NCBI GenBank assembly: GCA_964617665.1
Contig: CAZUAH010000045.1
Location: 1-44,655 of the forward strand
DNA length: 44,655 nucleotides
Direction of reading: 5' to 3'
DNA from: JADHUC01 sp964617665
Lineage (GTDB): Bacteria > Planctomycetota > Planctomycetia > Pirellulales > Pirellulaceae
Shown here: positions 1-8,863 of the stretch, one piece after another
Layout of the letters: each line of letters begins with the position of its first letter
Numbering within the stretch: position 1 is the first letter of the stretch
Translations under genes and position numbers: made by a program
Notes under the pieces: model-generated
Seen by the model: only the letters and a program-made list of their open reading frames with translations
Databases searched by the model: none
What the model was told of the DNA's origin: nothing

Positions 1-2
1 AA

Positions 3-2783
3 AAGGCGGAAGGCGACGTAAATCGAGCAAATGTCGAAGAAGTTGATACCAGTGTGGGCCGAGTGCTAGGCACGTTGCGCGAGTTGGGACTCGACAAGAA
101 GACGTGGGTCCTGTTCACCTCGGACAACGGCGGTGCGGGTGGCATGAGCATGGGGCCGCTGCGCGGTGGCAAAGGTGGCCCGAAGTACGAAGGCCACATG
201 CGCGAACCGACCCTTGCCTGGTGGCCAGGCACGATCCCACCCGGAGTCGAAACGGAGGCGATTGTCACAACCACGGACCTATTTCCGTCGCTGGCCAAGC
301 TGGTCGGTGCCGCCTTGCCCGACGATCGTGTCATCGACGGGAAAGACACGCTGGATGTTCTGCTCGGAAAACCTGGGGCGCAATCGCCCCACAAGATCCA
401 CTATTACGAAGTTGATGGCATCCGTCGGGGCGATTGGAAACTGGTCAAGTCGCGTGGCGGTAGAAGCGAGCTTTATGACTTGAATGCCGATCTCGGTGAA
501 ACCAACAACCTCGCCGCTCAGCATCCGGATGTCGTTCAAGAACTTGAAGACCTACTTGCCAAACACGCGGCGAGCATCGCCGCCGATGTGCGGCCTGCCG
601 GATTCGTCGAGGGCGCAAAGCCGATCATCTCCGAGCCGGGCGATCTGCCGCGACTTCGTGACTACATGGGAGTTCCGGACACCGTAGTCGGTTCGCCTAA
701 AGCGGCTGCGGCAGGTCCCAACAGGATCCCTGGACGTACCGATGTCACGCCAGCTGTCTACAAGCCCGCCGCAGACGATCTTCTCATCGCCGATTTCGAG
801 GGCGACACGTATGGCGACTGGAGAATCGAGGGCGAGGCTTGCGGTGATCGCCCTGCCGTGGCTGGTGTCTCGCCGCGAAACAAGGTCACCGGTTATCTGG
901 GCAAGGGCCTCGTCAATACGTTCCTGGGCGGCGACAGGCCCATCGGCACGCTGACTTCGCCGCCATTCAAAGTCGAACGAAAGCACCTCAACTTCCTGAT
1001 CGGCGCAGGCCGGCATGCCGGTAAGACATGTATGAATCTCGTCATTGACGGCAAGGCGATCCGCACGGCCGTCGGTTCGGCTCGCAAGGACTCGCGGGGA
1101 CGGGAGATTATGGATTGGCAGTCGTGGGACGTGACCGAGTTTGCGGGCAAGCAAGCCACGCTCGAAATCGTGGATGCCCATTCCGGCGGCTGGGGCCACA
1201 TCAACGTGGATCACATTTTTCAATCGAATCGGGCCATGCCATCCTCGTTGCCAGCCGTTTATCGATCGACCGCGGCCCCACCCATCACCGGCACAGATCC
1301 GTTGCTGCTGGAACCCGGCCAGATGGATTCGGCTCACCGTACGTTTGCCTCGTACGGCGATGTCGGTTACGACCAGAAGCTGCGACCCCAGTTCCATTTC
1401 AGCTCACGCAAGAACTGGATCAATGACCCGAACGGAATGGTCTATTACGACGGCGAGTGGCATCTCTACTTCCAGCATTGTGCCCTCAGCGTGAATCGCG
1501 GTCCGAAGTCATGGGGACACGCGGTCAGCACCGACATGTTGCATTGGGAACAACTGCCGCACGCGATTTTGCCTTACGACAAGGGAGCCATCTGGTCGGG
1601 CACGGCCGTGGTCGACCACAACAACAGCCTCGGCAAGCAGGTCGGCGATACAAAGACGCTCGTAGCCTTCTTCACGACGACCTGGAGGGACGGTTTCTAC
1701 CAGGCCATGGCCTACAGCACCGATCGCGGTCGCACCTACACGCTCTACAACAACGGCGATCCCGTCGTTCCGAACCAGGGCGTCATGCGCGGCGAGCGCG
1801 ACCCCAAGGTCTTCTGGGACGAGGCACATGAGAAGTGGAAGATGATTCTCATCCTCGGCGGCAAGGAACGGCTCATCCGCATCTTCGAATCCGACAACCT
1901 CACCGACTGGGTGAAGGCCGGCGACATCACGCGAAAGTGGGCCGCCGAATGTATCGACCTGTTTCCGCTTCCCGTCGATGGTGACCGTGAAAACATGAGG
2001 TGGGTGATCACCGACGCAAGCTTTGATTACGAGATCGGCCAATTCACCGGTGATGGCTTCGAGACCGAAGGCGAGACGCTACGGGGCGACTACGGCAAAG
2101 GATTCTACGCGGCCCAGACCTTCAACAACGGTCCCGATGGCCGGATCGTCCAGATCGGCTGGATGAACGATCGCCGTGCGGAATGCCCCTTTCTGGTCGA
2201 GGGAATGCCGTTCAACCAACAGATGGCTTTCCCCACCGACCTCACGTTGCGGACCACGCCCGATGGAATTCGCCTTTTCCGCTGGCCGGTTCCAGAGATC
2301 AAGAGCCTCTATCAGAAATCGCACACATTCAACGATCTGACCATCGAGTCAGCGAACGAAGCCCTTTCCGAGTTGAAGCCGGAACTAGTCGATCTATCCA
2401 TCGAGTTCGCCCCATGTGATGACGGCGTTGTCGACTTGACCGTCCGAGGCGTGAAGATCACGTACGGAAACTCGATGAAGCTCAGGACTTCGACTGGGGT
2501 GAGGGAAGTGAAGTGTTTTCACTTCAATGGAAATTCATGCCCGGCACCGATCATCGACGACAAGGTCAAGCTTCGAGTTCTAGCAGATCGGGCATCGATA
2601 GAACTCTACGCCAACGAAGGAGCCACCGTGGCATCCAGTTACGAGTTTGCGATGCCGGAAGACTACACCCTCTCGATTTCCGCGAACCGGCAAGTGAAGA
2701 TCCATTCGTTGGTCGTCAACAAACTGGAGTCGATTTGGAGGTCTCACGCAGAGTTGCAGAGCCGCGGAGAACAACGACAATGA
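3..2783 (+). CDS. Sulfatase-GH32 fusion protein, 5' end cut by window edge
   Basis: The frame is open to the first bases of the window, and the residues before the GTG at 54 (VEEVDTSVGRVL) still match a sulfatase, so the gene begins upstream. Numbering from that GTG: residues 1-215 are the C-terminal part of a secreted sulfatase, with the TSDNGG metal-site motif at 22-27, the GGKGG lysine loop and the LYDLNADLGETNNL ending. Residues 245-390 form a beta-rich module (DFEGDTYGDW to GWGHINVD) also present in the GH32 gene at 6640. From about 440 there is a complete GH32 domain: WINDPNG with nucleophile D458, RDP with D583 and the EC motif with E632. GH32 enzymes cleave fructosyl linkages. One continuous frame joins both enzymes, so desulfation and hydrolysis of one substrate is a fair inference. 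The last 13 residues lie in a palindromic repeat. The sulfatase active-site cysteine is outside the window. Confidence 0.9.
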   Translation, partial: KAEGDVNRANVEEVDTSVGRVLGTLRELGLDKKTWVLFTSDNGGAGGMSMGPLRGGKGGPKYEGHMREPTLAWWPGTIPPGVETEAIVTTTDLFPSLAKLVGAALPDDRVIDGKDTLDVLLGKPGAQSPHKIHYYEVDGIRRGDWKLVKSRGGRSELYDLNADLGETNNLAAQHPDVVQELEDLLAKHAASIAADVRPAGFVEGAKPIISEPGDLPRLRDYMGVPDTVVGSPKAAAAGPNRIPGRTDVTPAVYKPAADDLLIADFEGDTYGDWRIEGEACGDRPAVAGVSPRNKVTGYLGKGLVNTFLGGDRPIGTLTSPPFKVERKHLNFLIGAGRHAGKTCMNLVIDGKAIRTAVGSARKDSRGREIMDWQSWDVTEFAGKQATLEIVDAHSGGWGHINVDHIFQSNRAMPSSLPAVYRSTAAPPITGTDPLLLEPGQMDSAHRTFASYGDVGYDQKLRPQFHFSSRKNWINDPNGMVYYDGEWHLYFQHCALSVNRGPKSWGHAVSTDMLHWEQLPHAILPYDKGAIWSGTAVVDHNNSLGKQVGDTKTLVAFFTTTWRDGFYQAMAYSTDRGRTYTLYNNGDPVVPNQGVMRGERDPKVFWDEAHEKWKMILILGGKERLIRIFESDNLTDWVKAGDITRKWAAECIDLFPLPVDGDRENMRWVITDASFDYEIGQFTGDGFETEGETLRGDYGKGFYAAQTFNNGPDGRIVQIGWMNDRRAECPFLVEGMPFNQQMAFPTDLTLRTTPDGIRLFRWPVPEIKSLYQKSHTFNDLTIESANEALSELKPELVDLSIEFAPCDDGVVDLTVRGVKITYGNSMKLRTSTGVREVKCFHFNGNSCPAPIIDDKVKLRVLADRASIELYANEGATVASSYEFAMPEDYTLSISANRQVKIHSLVVNKLESIWRSHAELQSRGEQRQ

Positions 2784-2882
2784 CTGACACGCAGCTTAAG
2801 ACTGCAGCGCACCTTTCGGAGGACTTGTGCAAGATCATGAAGACAAGAACCCCTTCCTCTACATCTCCGTGTCTCTGCGTGA
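2744..2882. repeat. Inverted repeat spanning the junction of the first two genes
   Basis: TCACGCAGAG at 2744-2753 pairs perfectly with CTCTGCGTGA at 2873-2882, and imperfect similarity continues inward (GCGGAGA against ACGGAGA). The 'CGCAGAG / CTCTGCG' text resembles dispersed palindromes I recall from planctomycete and related genomes. The left arm codes for the last residues of the GH32 fusion, and the right arm codes for part of the n-region of the next protein. Confidence 0.6.
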
Positions 2883-4069
2883 CACTACCGTTCAAGAAAC
2901 TGAAGGCCGCGTATCTCCTTCTCGCCATCGTCGCCACGGCCTCCGCGCAGGAGACGGACGGTCTCGCTCCCGAGGTCACGGACCTCAACGCCCAGGACGT
3001 GTCTTATGCCCTGGAAGCAAGACTGCCCGATCTCAAACAACCGTTCATCGACACAACTCCCGCCGACCGGCGCGATGGAATCTCAGTTGGTGAACTGGGG
3101 GTCGATGGCGGAAATAGAGAAGCGATATTGACGTTCGCTGAAGAGATCACCGCCGGTCAACACGGCGAGATCGATAGTTTGCTGCTTTCTCATCGTGGCA
3201 AGCTGCTCTTCGAGTCCTATTTCCGGCGTGGGCGCATCAACTACCCGCATTACCAGATGTCGATCACCAAGTCCTACACGGCGATGGCAATTGGCCGCGC
3301 GATCGCGCTGGGACATATGACGATGGGCGATCTTAACAAACCGGTGGTCAGCTTCTTGAAGGACCTCGATCAAGAGAAACTCGCGGCCGGTGCGACATCC
3401 ATCACGCTTGCTGAGGCAATGAATATGCGTTCGGGAATCCGGCTTGCTCCGGACAAGGTCAAGGAGCTAAGACGAGCATCGGAATCGCTGAAAGGCCAGG
3501 GCCAGATTCAAGCCTACCTTGAACACACGGCTCCAATCGCTGAAGCGCCGCGAGAGTTCAAGTACCAGGGTTCCGATCCATCCATGACCATGCAAGTGCT
3601 GGAAGCGGTTGTCCCGGGTTCTGCGAGAAGATTCATTGAGACCGAATTGCTCGGGAAGTTGGGAATCACCAACTTTGCCTGGCAGGATGATGTTAGTGGC
3701 TTTCCAAAATCAGCCGCCGGAAGTAGCATGCGTTCGCGTGACATGATCAAATGGGGAACGTTAGTCGCGAGCGGCGGCAAATGGCAGGGTGAACAACTTG
3801 TCACAGAAGCCTTTGTCGAGCGGGCCACGAGTCGGCTGCACACCAATCAGCAGGGAACCTCCTACGGCTATTTTTGGTGGCGCCACTACATGCACGTTGG
3901 CGACCAGAGATTCGACTGCATGTCCGGTCGTGGCGCCGGCGGACAATTCATCCTGATGCTGCCGGAGTTAGAATTGATTGTCGTGGTTACCGCTCACAAC
4001 AAAGGAATGGGAACGACTTTGGCAACGATACCGGAGCGGATTCTTCCTTCGTTCGTAGAATCACAATAG
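2780..4069 (+). CDS. Secreted serine hydrolase, class C beta-lactamase fold
   Basis: The body matches the beta-lactamase/transpeptidase-like (PF00144) family: SITK gives the catalytic SxxK pair within MSITKSYTAMAI, followed by the helix that normally covers the active site, and GRGAGGQF near the C-terminus takes the place of the KTG/HTG strand. Members hydrolyse esters, amides or D-amino-acid peptides. In this locus an esterase role on a decorated glycan is possible but unproven. The ATG at 2780 overlaps the preceding stop as ATGA and has GGAG ten bases upstream. An ATG at 2837 is the alternative, giving a signal peptide whose hydrophobic core is AAYLLLAIVATASA. Either start leaves an unusually long n-region, part of it (SPCLCVT) encoded by a repeat arm. 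Confidence 0.85.
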   Translation: MTDTQLKTAAHLSEDLCKIMKTRTPSSTSPCLCVTLPFKKLKAAYLLLAIVATASAQETDGLAPEVTDLNAQDVSYALEARLPDLKQPFIDTTPADRRDGISVGELGVDGGNREAILTFAEEITAGQHGEIDSLLLSHRGKLLFESYFRRGRINYPHYQMSITKSYTAMAIGRAIALGHMTMGDLNKPVVSFLKDLDQEKLAAGATSITLAEAMNMRSGIRLAPDKVKELRRASESLKGQGQIQAYLEHTAPIAEAPREFKYQGSDPSMTMQVLEAVVPGSARRFIETELLGKLGITNFAWQDDVSGFPKSAAGSSMRSRDMIKWGTLVASGGKWQGEQLVTEAFVERATSRLHTNQQGTSYGYFWWRHYMHVGDQRFDCMSGRGAGGQFILMLPELELIVVVTAHNKGMGTTLATIPERILPSFVESQ

Positions 4070-4098
4070 GAGCTCCGCAGAAAGAAATGGGAGATATC

Positions 4099-5568
4099 AT
4101 GAGATCAGAGCATGGTTTGGTGGTGCTTGGGGTTGTGCTCGCAAGTTTGGCATCCCCGTTTACAGCATCTGCCGAAGTCAAGATGCCACCGGTGTTCAGT
4201 AGCGAGATGGTCCTGCAACGCGAGTTGCCGGTTCCCGTGTGGGGGTCTGCGTCGCCGGGCGAAGATATCTCCGTATCGTTCGCCGGCCAAGAACTCGATG
4301 CGACTGCCGACGATCAGGGCCAATGGATGGTGCAACTGCAGCCGCTGGAGACCTCGAATACGAATAGGACCATGATCGTCAGAGGTTCAAACACGATCAT
4401 CTTTGATCGCGTGCTCGTTGGCGAAGTGTGGCTGTGCAGCGGGCAATCGAACATGGCCGGGAAGTTTGTCGAGAGCAAGGGGCGTCGCATCGACCCAAGA
4501 GTCTTTGATACGGATCTTTCTGGGTTTCGATTTTCGAATCAGACAGGCTGGCATACCTTGTCTCAGCGCTCACAGAACTTGATTTCCTGCGTCGCGTACT
4601 ATTTTGGCATCGAACTGTACAGGGAGTTGGACATTCCGATCGGTCTGATCCTGCGATACAACTCGGGCACGCCGATCCAAGCTTGGATGCCGAAAGAGGC
4701 ATCCGAGGTGATTCGCAAGAGGTTAAAGATCCCGGAGGACTGGAAAGATGCGCAAACAAATCGGAATCCGGCCGTTCAATTTGATGACAAGATCGCTCCG
4801 ATCGTGCCGGTCGCTTTTCGTGGCGTCATCTGGTATCAGGGCGAGAGGAATGCAAAAGCGGAAACCGGCTACGAATACGATGATTTGCTGACGTTTCATA
4901 TCAAGACGTGGCGCGAATTGTGGGCGGAGCGTGCTGGACTAGAAGTTCGCGAATTCCCCTTCTACTTCGTGCAAGTGCCGACCCAGGAGTCGCCAGTGAC
5001 GGGAGAGTGGCCCTGGTTGCGTGATCGAATGCGCAGGGCACTGGACAAAACCGAGAACACCGGCATGGCGATCTTCTACGACTACGGGCCCGGACTTCAT
5101 CCCGAAAACAAAGAACCGGCAGGGCAACGCCTATCGCTCTGGGCACTGGCCAAGGACTACGGTCGCAAGGATCTTGTTCACTGTGGTCCCCTGCTGGACC
5201 AAGTCCAGTTCGATGGAGACAAGGCGGTTCTCAGCTTCCGGCATGTGGGTGGCGGCCTGAAGAGCAAGACGGGCGAGAGCAATCTCAAGTTCTTTGAAAT
5301 CGCAGGGAAGGACGGCAACTACGTCGAAGCCAAGTCCCGGATCGAAGAGGATACAGTCGTAGTCCAGAGCAAAGAGGTTGCTGCACCAGCTTACGTTCGC
5401 TACCTCTTCCGAAAACCAGAGCCGAACTCGGAAGTCAGTCTCATCAACGCCGAAGGGCTGCCTGCATCCTCCTTCATCACGGACGATTTCAAGCCGGAAC
5501 GAACGGGCGGACAAACCCCCATCGAGATTCGCAAGGGGCAAAGAAAGCGTCCCAAGCGGCGCGAATGA
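4099..5568 (+). CDS. Sialate O-acetylesterase-like (SASA) secreted esterase
   Basis: After a signal peptide ending near TASA, the protein has the family's N-terminal beta-sandwich (MPPVFSSEMVLQRELPVPVW), then the SGNH/SASA esterase domain: CSGQSNMAG with nucleophile S117, GVIWYQGERN (block III) and LHPENK with H334. Such enzymes remove O-acetyl groups from sialic acids or plant and algal polysaccharides. At the position usually occupied by Asp two residues before the catalytic His (DIHP), this protein has Gly (GLHP), so the triad may be completed differently. GGGAG five bases before the ATG at 4099 supports this start over the in-frame ATG at 4087. It lies 29 bases after the serine hydrolase and 13 bases before a second SASA gene, as in an operon. 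Confidence 0.88.
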   Translation: MRSEHGLVVLGVVLASLASPFTASAEVKMPPVFSSEMVLQRELPVPVWGSASPGEDISVSFAGQELDATADDQGQWMVQLQPLETSNTNRTMIVRGSNTIIFDRVLVGEVWLCSGQSNMAGKFVESKGRRIDPRVFDTDLSGFRFSNQTGWHTLSQRSQNLISCVAYYFGIELYRELDIPIGLILRYNSGTPIQAWMPKEASEVIRKRLKIPEDWKDAQTNRNPAVQFDDKIAPIVPVAFRGVIWYQGERNAKAETGYEYDDLLTFHIKTWRELWAERAGLEVREFPFYFVQVPTQESPVTGEWPWLRDRMRRALDKTENTGMAIFYDYGPGLHPENKEPAGQRLSLWALAKDYGRKDLVHCGPLLDQVQFDGDKAVLSFRHVGGGLKSKTGESNLKFFEIAGKDGNYVEAKSRIEEDTVVVQSKEVAAPAYVRYLFRKPEPNSEVSLINAEGLPASSFITDDFKPERTGGQTPIEIRKGQRKRPKRRE

Positions 5569-5581
5569 AAAAGGACAAACA

Positions 5582-6541
5582 ATGACAATCCAAGTGAACT
5601 CATGCTTGGTCTACTTGACCCTATTTGTCTACAGCGTAACGCTCGGCACGACACTGGGCGGAGCGGCCGATCAAGGAAAGAAACTCCAGGTCTTCATCCT
5701 TGCCGGGCAATCCAATATGGAAGGCCAAGGGGTCGTCTCCATGGACCACCCGAAGTATTACAACGGAGGCAAAGGGAATCTTGTCTGGTCGATGGAGCAT
5801 TCAGCGAGCAAGGACAAGATGCAGCATCTCAAGGATGCAAATGGGCAATGGGTCAACAGGGATGATGTCGAAATCAATTTCAAGGCGAAAGGCGTCGTTC
5901 GCAAGGGCGCGTTGACCATAGGTTATACCGGCTATGGTGGAAGCAGCCACATCGGGCCGGAACTCGAGTTTGGCCACGTAATGGGCGATTTCCTCGAGGA
6001 ACCCGTCCTGCTAATCAAGACAGCCTGGGGCGGCAAGAGTCTCTACAAGGACTTCAGGCCGCCGAGTTCGGGAGGCGAAGTCGGCCCCTACTATACACAG
6101 ATGATCCAGGAGATTCGCGATGCCTTGGAAGCACTTGGGGATGAAGAATACGAGATCAGAGGTTTTGTTTGGATGCAGGGATGGAACGATATGTGTACCA
6201 AGCCGGCCGTGCCCGAATACACCGACAATCTGATCAATCTGGCAAAGGACATCCGCCGGGAATTCAAAATACCGAAGCTTCCCATTATCATTGGCGAATT
6301 GGGAAATGGCGGCCCTGCAAAGCCAGACAGCGGCATGCAGAAATTCCGCGACGCACAAAGGCGTGGCGCAGAAGACATCGAGAACGCACTGTTTGTCACC
6401 ACCCAGGACTTCGCACGGCCGCGCGAGTTGTCGCCAAATATCGGTCACGGCCATCACTGGTACGGAAACGCGGAAAGCTATTTTCTAATCGGCCACGCCC
6501 TTGGAGAAGGGATGAGAAAGCTCCTGTCAGAGCCGCAATAG
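5582..6541 (+). CDS. Second SASA-family carbohydrate esterase
   Basis: A 319-residue secreted protein, shorter than its neighbour because it lacks the extra beta-sandwich. It has a signal peptide (residues 1-29), FILAGQSNMEGQG with nucleophile S44, TAWGGKSL, GFVWMQGWND (block III) and a histidine-rich end (GHGHHWYGNAESYFLIG) where the catalytic His is expected. This is the DUF303/SASA type, related to CE6 acetylxylan esterases and distinct from the preceding gene. Start: the ATG at 5582 follows AAAGGACAAACA, and the coding frame upstream overlaps the end of the previous gene. It probably de-acetylates the same glycan attacked by the flanking GH32 enzymes (inference from context). Confidence 0.88.
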   Translation: MTIQVNSCLVYLTLFVYSVTLGTTLGGAADQGKKLQVFILAGQSNMEGQGVVSMDHPKYYNGGKGNLVWSMEHSASKDKMQHLKDANGQWVNRDDVEINFKAKGVVRKGALTIGYTGYGGSSHIGPELEFGHVMGDFLEEPVLLIKTAWGGKSLYKDFRPPSSGGEVGPYYTQMIQEIRDALEALGDEEYEIRGFVWMQGWNDMCTKPAVPEYTDNLINLAKDIRREFKIPKLPIIIGELGNGGPAKPDSGMQKFRDAQRRGAEDIENALFVTTQDFARPRELSPNIGHGHHWYGNAESYFLIGHALGEGMRKLLSEPQ

Positions 6542-6639
6542 AACACGAAACAGAATAGCCTCTCCGCCTTGGTTATGTCGACTCAAATCGTCACTCAACA
6601 TCCACTGCTCCACTATACTCACGCTAGAAGGAAAGCACC

Positions 6640-8856
6640 ATGAAGAAGCTTCTACTGATTGTCACCTGTTTTTCATTTGCTGTTTTCGGACTTGGCGTAT
6701 CGTCGGCGTCCTGCGCCGACGACGACATTTTGATCAATGATTTCGAGGCTGCGGACTATGGCGACTGGAAGGTCGAAGGCGAAGCGTTTGGCAAGGCCCC
6801 GGCCAAGGGCACGCTGGGCGGCCAGATGCATGTCTCCGGTTTCGAAGGTAAGGGGCTGGTCAACAGTTTCCTCGGCGGCGATAGGCCGACGGGCAAGCTG
6901 ACCTCGCCCGAGTTCACGATCGAACGGGACTATATCAAGTTCCTCGTCGGTGGCGGCGGACACAAGGGCAAGACGTGCATGAATCTGCTAATCAATGGCG
7001 AAATTGTCCTTAGCGTAACTGGCCCCAACACCAAGCCGGGCGGCAGCGAGTTTCTGAACTGGGAAAACTGGGACGTCAAGCAGTACAAGGGCAAGAAAGC
7101 CATCCTTCAGATAGTCGACGAGGCGTCCGGTGGCTGGGGCCATATCAATATCGACCAAATATCGCAGAGCAACACGCAAGCGAAGAAGAAGCCGGCACCT
7201 GCGCCGAAAAGACGCCCCGATGCCAATCCTCATGACGAGAACGCTCAGGAGATCGAGGTCACTGGCAAGTACATCCTCTTCCCCGTTTCGAATCGGGGAC
7301 TGCGCGGCCGGATGACAATCCACGTCGGCGATCAACTTGTTCACAATCTCGACTGCGACCTTCCGCCGAACAAGGACGCGATCGACTGGTGGACCTACTT
7401 GGACATGGAGGAATACGTTGGCAAGACTGCCAAGGTCACCGTCCGTGCGGCCCCTGAAATCTGTGAGATGATCGAATCGGGCGATAGTATTCGTCATCTT
7501 CAGCCACTTTACGACGAAACGCTGCGTCCGCAGTTCCACATGAGTCAGATGCGCGGCTGGAATAACGACCCGAACGGCATGTGCTACTACGACGGCCAGT
7601 ACCACTTCTTCTGGCAATGCAACCCAGCCGGTCGCAACTGGGCGAATATGTATTGGGGCCACGCCACAAGTCCCGACATGGTCCACTGGACCGAGCAGAA
7701 ACGAGCCTTGCGTTCCTTTGGCGGCGACGTCGAAAACCGTCATCCGAAAATGGCAGTCAGAAACTGCTTCTCGGGAAGCGGGAATGTTGACTTGAATAAC
7801 ACCGCCGGTTGGCAGAAGGGCGACGAGAAGACGATCGTCCTCGCATTCACTGACACGGGTTGCGGCGAGGCGCTGGCCTATTCCACAGATCGCGGCAAGA
7901 CGTGGATCTACTACGAAGGCAATCCGGTTATCGAGCACCGAGGCCGTGATCCAAAACTGATGTGGTACGAGCCGGGCGAACATTGGGTTATCGCCGTTTA
8001 TGACGAAGACCCGGAGGTTGGCCGGAATATCGCGATCTATACGAGTAAGGACCTCAAGGAGTGGGAACTTGCGAGCAAGATCCCTGGCTACTTCGAATGT
8101 GCAGAGATCTTCGAGCTACCGGTCGACGGCGACGCCTCGAAGACCAAGTGGGTGATCTTCGCCGCGGACGCACATTATGCGATCGGGCATTTCGACGGCA
8201 GGGAGTTTACTCCGGAGCACGAAGGAAAGCACCGTGTCCACTGGGGCAACTACTACGCTTCGCAATGCTTCAGCAATTCGCCCGATGGACGCGTCGTCCA
8301 GATCGGTTGGACCCGCGGGCTCGACTTGCCCGACATGCCGTTCAACCAGACGTTTACCGTCCCAACCAACCTGACGCTGCACGCGACTGAGGATGGTATC
8401 CGAATGTTCGCCACACCGGTCAAAGAACTCGAACAGCTTCGCAAACCGAATCCGAAGACGGCCGAGAATACCCGCCTGACGGCTGAAGCACCGGCGGTCA
8501 CATTCGAGGTCGAGGATCAACTTTTCGACATTGTGGTAACTTTGAAGCAGGGAACTGCCGCGAAGGCCGTTCTCCAATTCGGTGAAAGTGTGGCTACGTA
8601 CGATTTCAATGCCCAGAAGCTGGACGAGATGCCGTTGAGGGTGAAGGACAGCAAAGTCACCTTCCGCGTTCTCGTCGACCGGCCGATGTACGAGTTGATC
8701 GGTGGTGGCGGCGCCTGCTACAAGACCAGCGGCCGCCGGGACAAGGGTAAGCCCGTCGGCAATATCTCGCTAACCGCCGAAGGTGGTTCGCTGACAGTCG
8801 AGTCAATCGAAGTTTTCGGGATGGCTTCGGCCTGGAAGAAGGAATCAGCGGGGTAA
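6640..8856 (+). CDS. Secreted GH32 enzyme (levanase/fructanase-like)
   Basis: A 738-residue protein with a clear signal peptide (MKKLLLIVTCFSFAVF to SCA). Residues 30-175 form the same module as in the fusion at the window start (DFEAADYGDW, NSFLGGDRPTGKLTSP, GWGHINIDQI). After a Lys/Pro-rich linker (KKKPAPAPKRRP) and a second beta region, the GH32 catalytic domain begins near 285. It carries NNDPNG with nucleophile D310, GRDP with transition-state stabiliser D437 and FECAE with acid/base E486, then a C-terminal beta-sandwich. The usual Trp/Met of WMNDPNG is WN here (GWNNDPNG). Start ATG 6640 follows GAAGGAAAG. The 98-base gap upstream is larger than others in the run, so a separate promoter is possible, though I see no convincing -35. 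Fructan hydrolysis is the family function; the linkage is unknown. Confidence 0.92.
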   Translation: MKKLLLIVTCFSFAVFGLGVSSASCADDDILINDFEAADYGDWKVEGEAFGKAPAKGTLGGQMHVSGFEGKGLVNSFLGGDRPTGKLTSPEFTIERDYIKFLVGGGGHKGKTCMNLLINGEIVLSVTGPNTKPGGSEFLNWENWDVKQYKGKKAILQIVDEASGGWGHINIDQISQSNTQAKKKPAPAPKRRPDANPHDENAQEIEVTGKYILFPVSNRGLRGRMTIHVGDQLVHNLDCDLPPNKDAIDWWTYLDMEEYVGKTAKVTVRAAPEICEMIESGDSIRHLQPLYDETLRPQFHMSQMRGWNNDPNGMCYYDGQYHFFWQCNPAGRNWANMYWGHATSPDMVHWTEQKRALRSFGGDVENRHPKMAVRNCFSGSGNVDLNNTAGWQKGDEKTIVLAFTDTGCGEALAYSTDRGKTWIYYEGNPVIEHRGRDPKLMWYEPGEHWVIAVYDEDPEVGRNIAIYTSKDLKEWELASKIPGYFECAEIFELPVDGDASKTKWVIFAADAHYAIGHFDGREFTPEHEGKHRVHWGNYYASQCFSNSPDGRVVQIGWTRGLDLPDMPFNQTFTVPTNLTLHATEDGIRMFATPVKELEQLRKPNPKTAENTRLTAEAPAVTFEVEDQLFDIVVTLKQGTAAKAVLQFGESVATYDFNAQKLDEMPLRVKDSKVTFRVLVDRPMYELIGGGGACYKTSGRRDKGKPVGNISLTAEGGSLTVESIEVFGMASAWKKESAG

Positions 8857-8863
8857 CAGAATC

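Noticed and set aside
6591..6619. TATACT ahead of the second GH32 gene considered as a promoter
   Set aside because: The -35 position reads TCACTC; without a supported -35 I did not list it.
6988..7983. Minus-strand open frame of 331 codons
   Set aside because: It is antisense to the GH32 gene with its intact catalytic motifs and has no ribosome site or recognisable domain.
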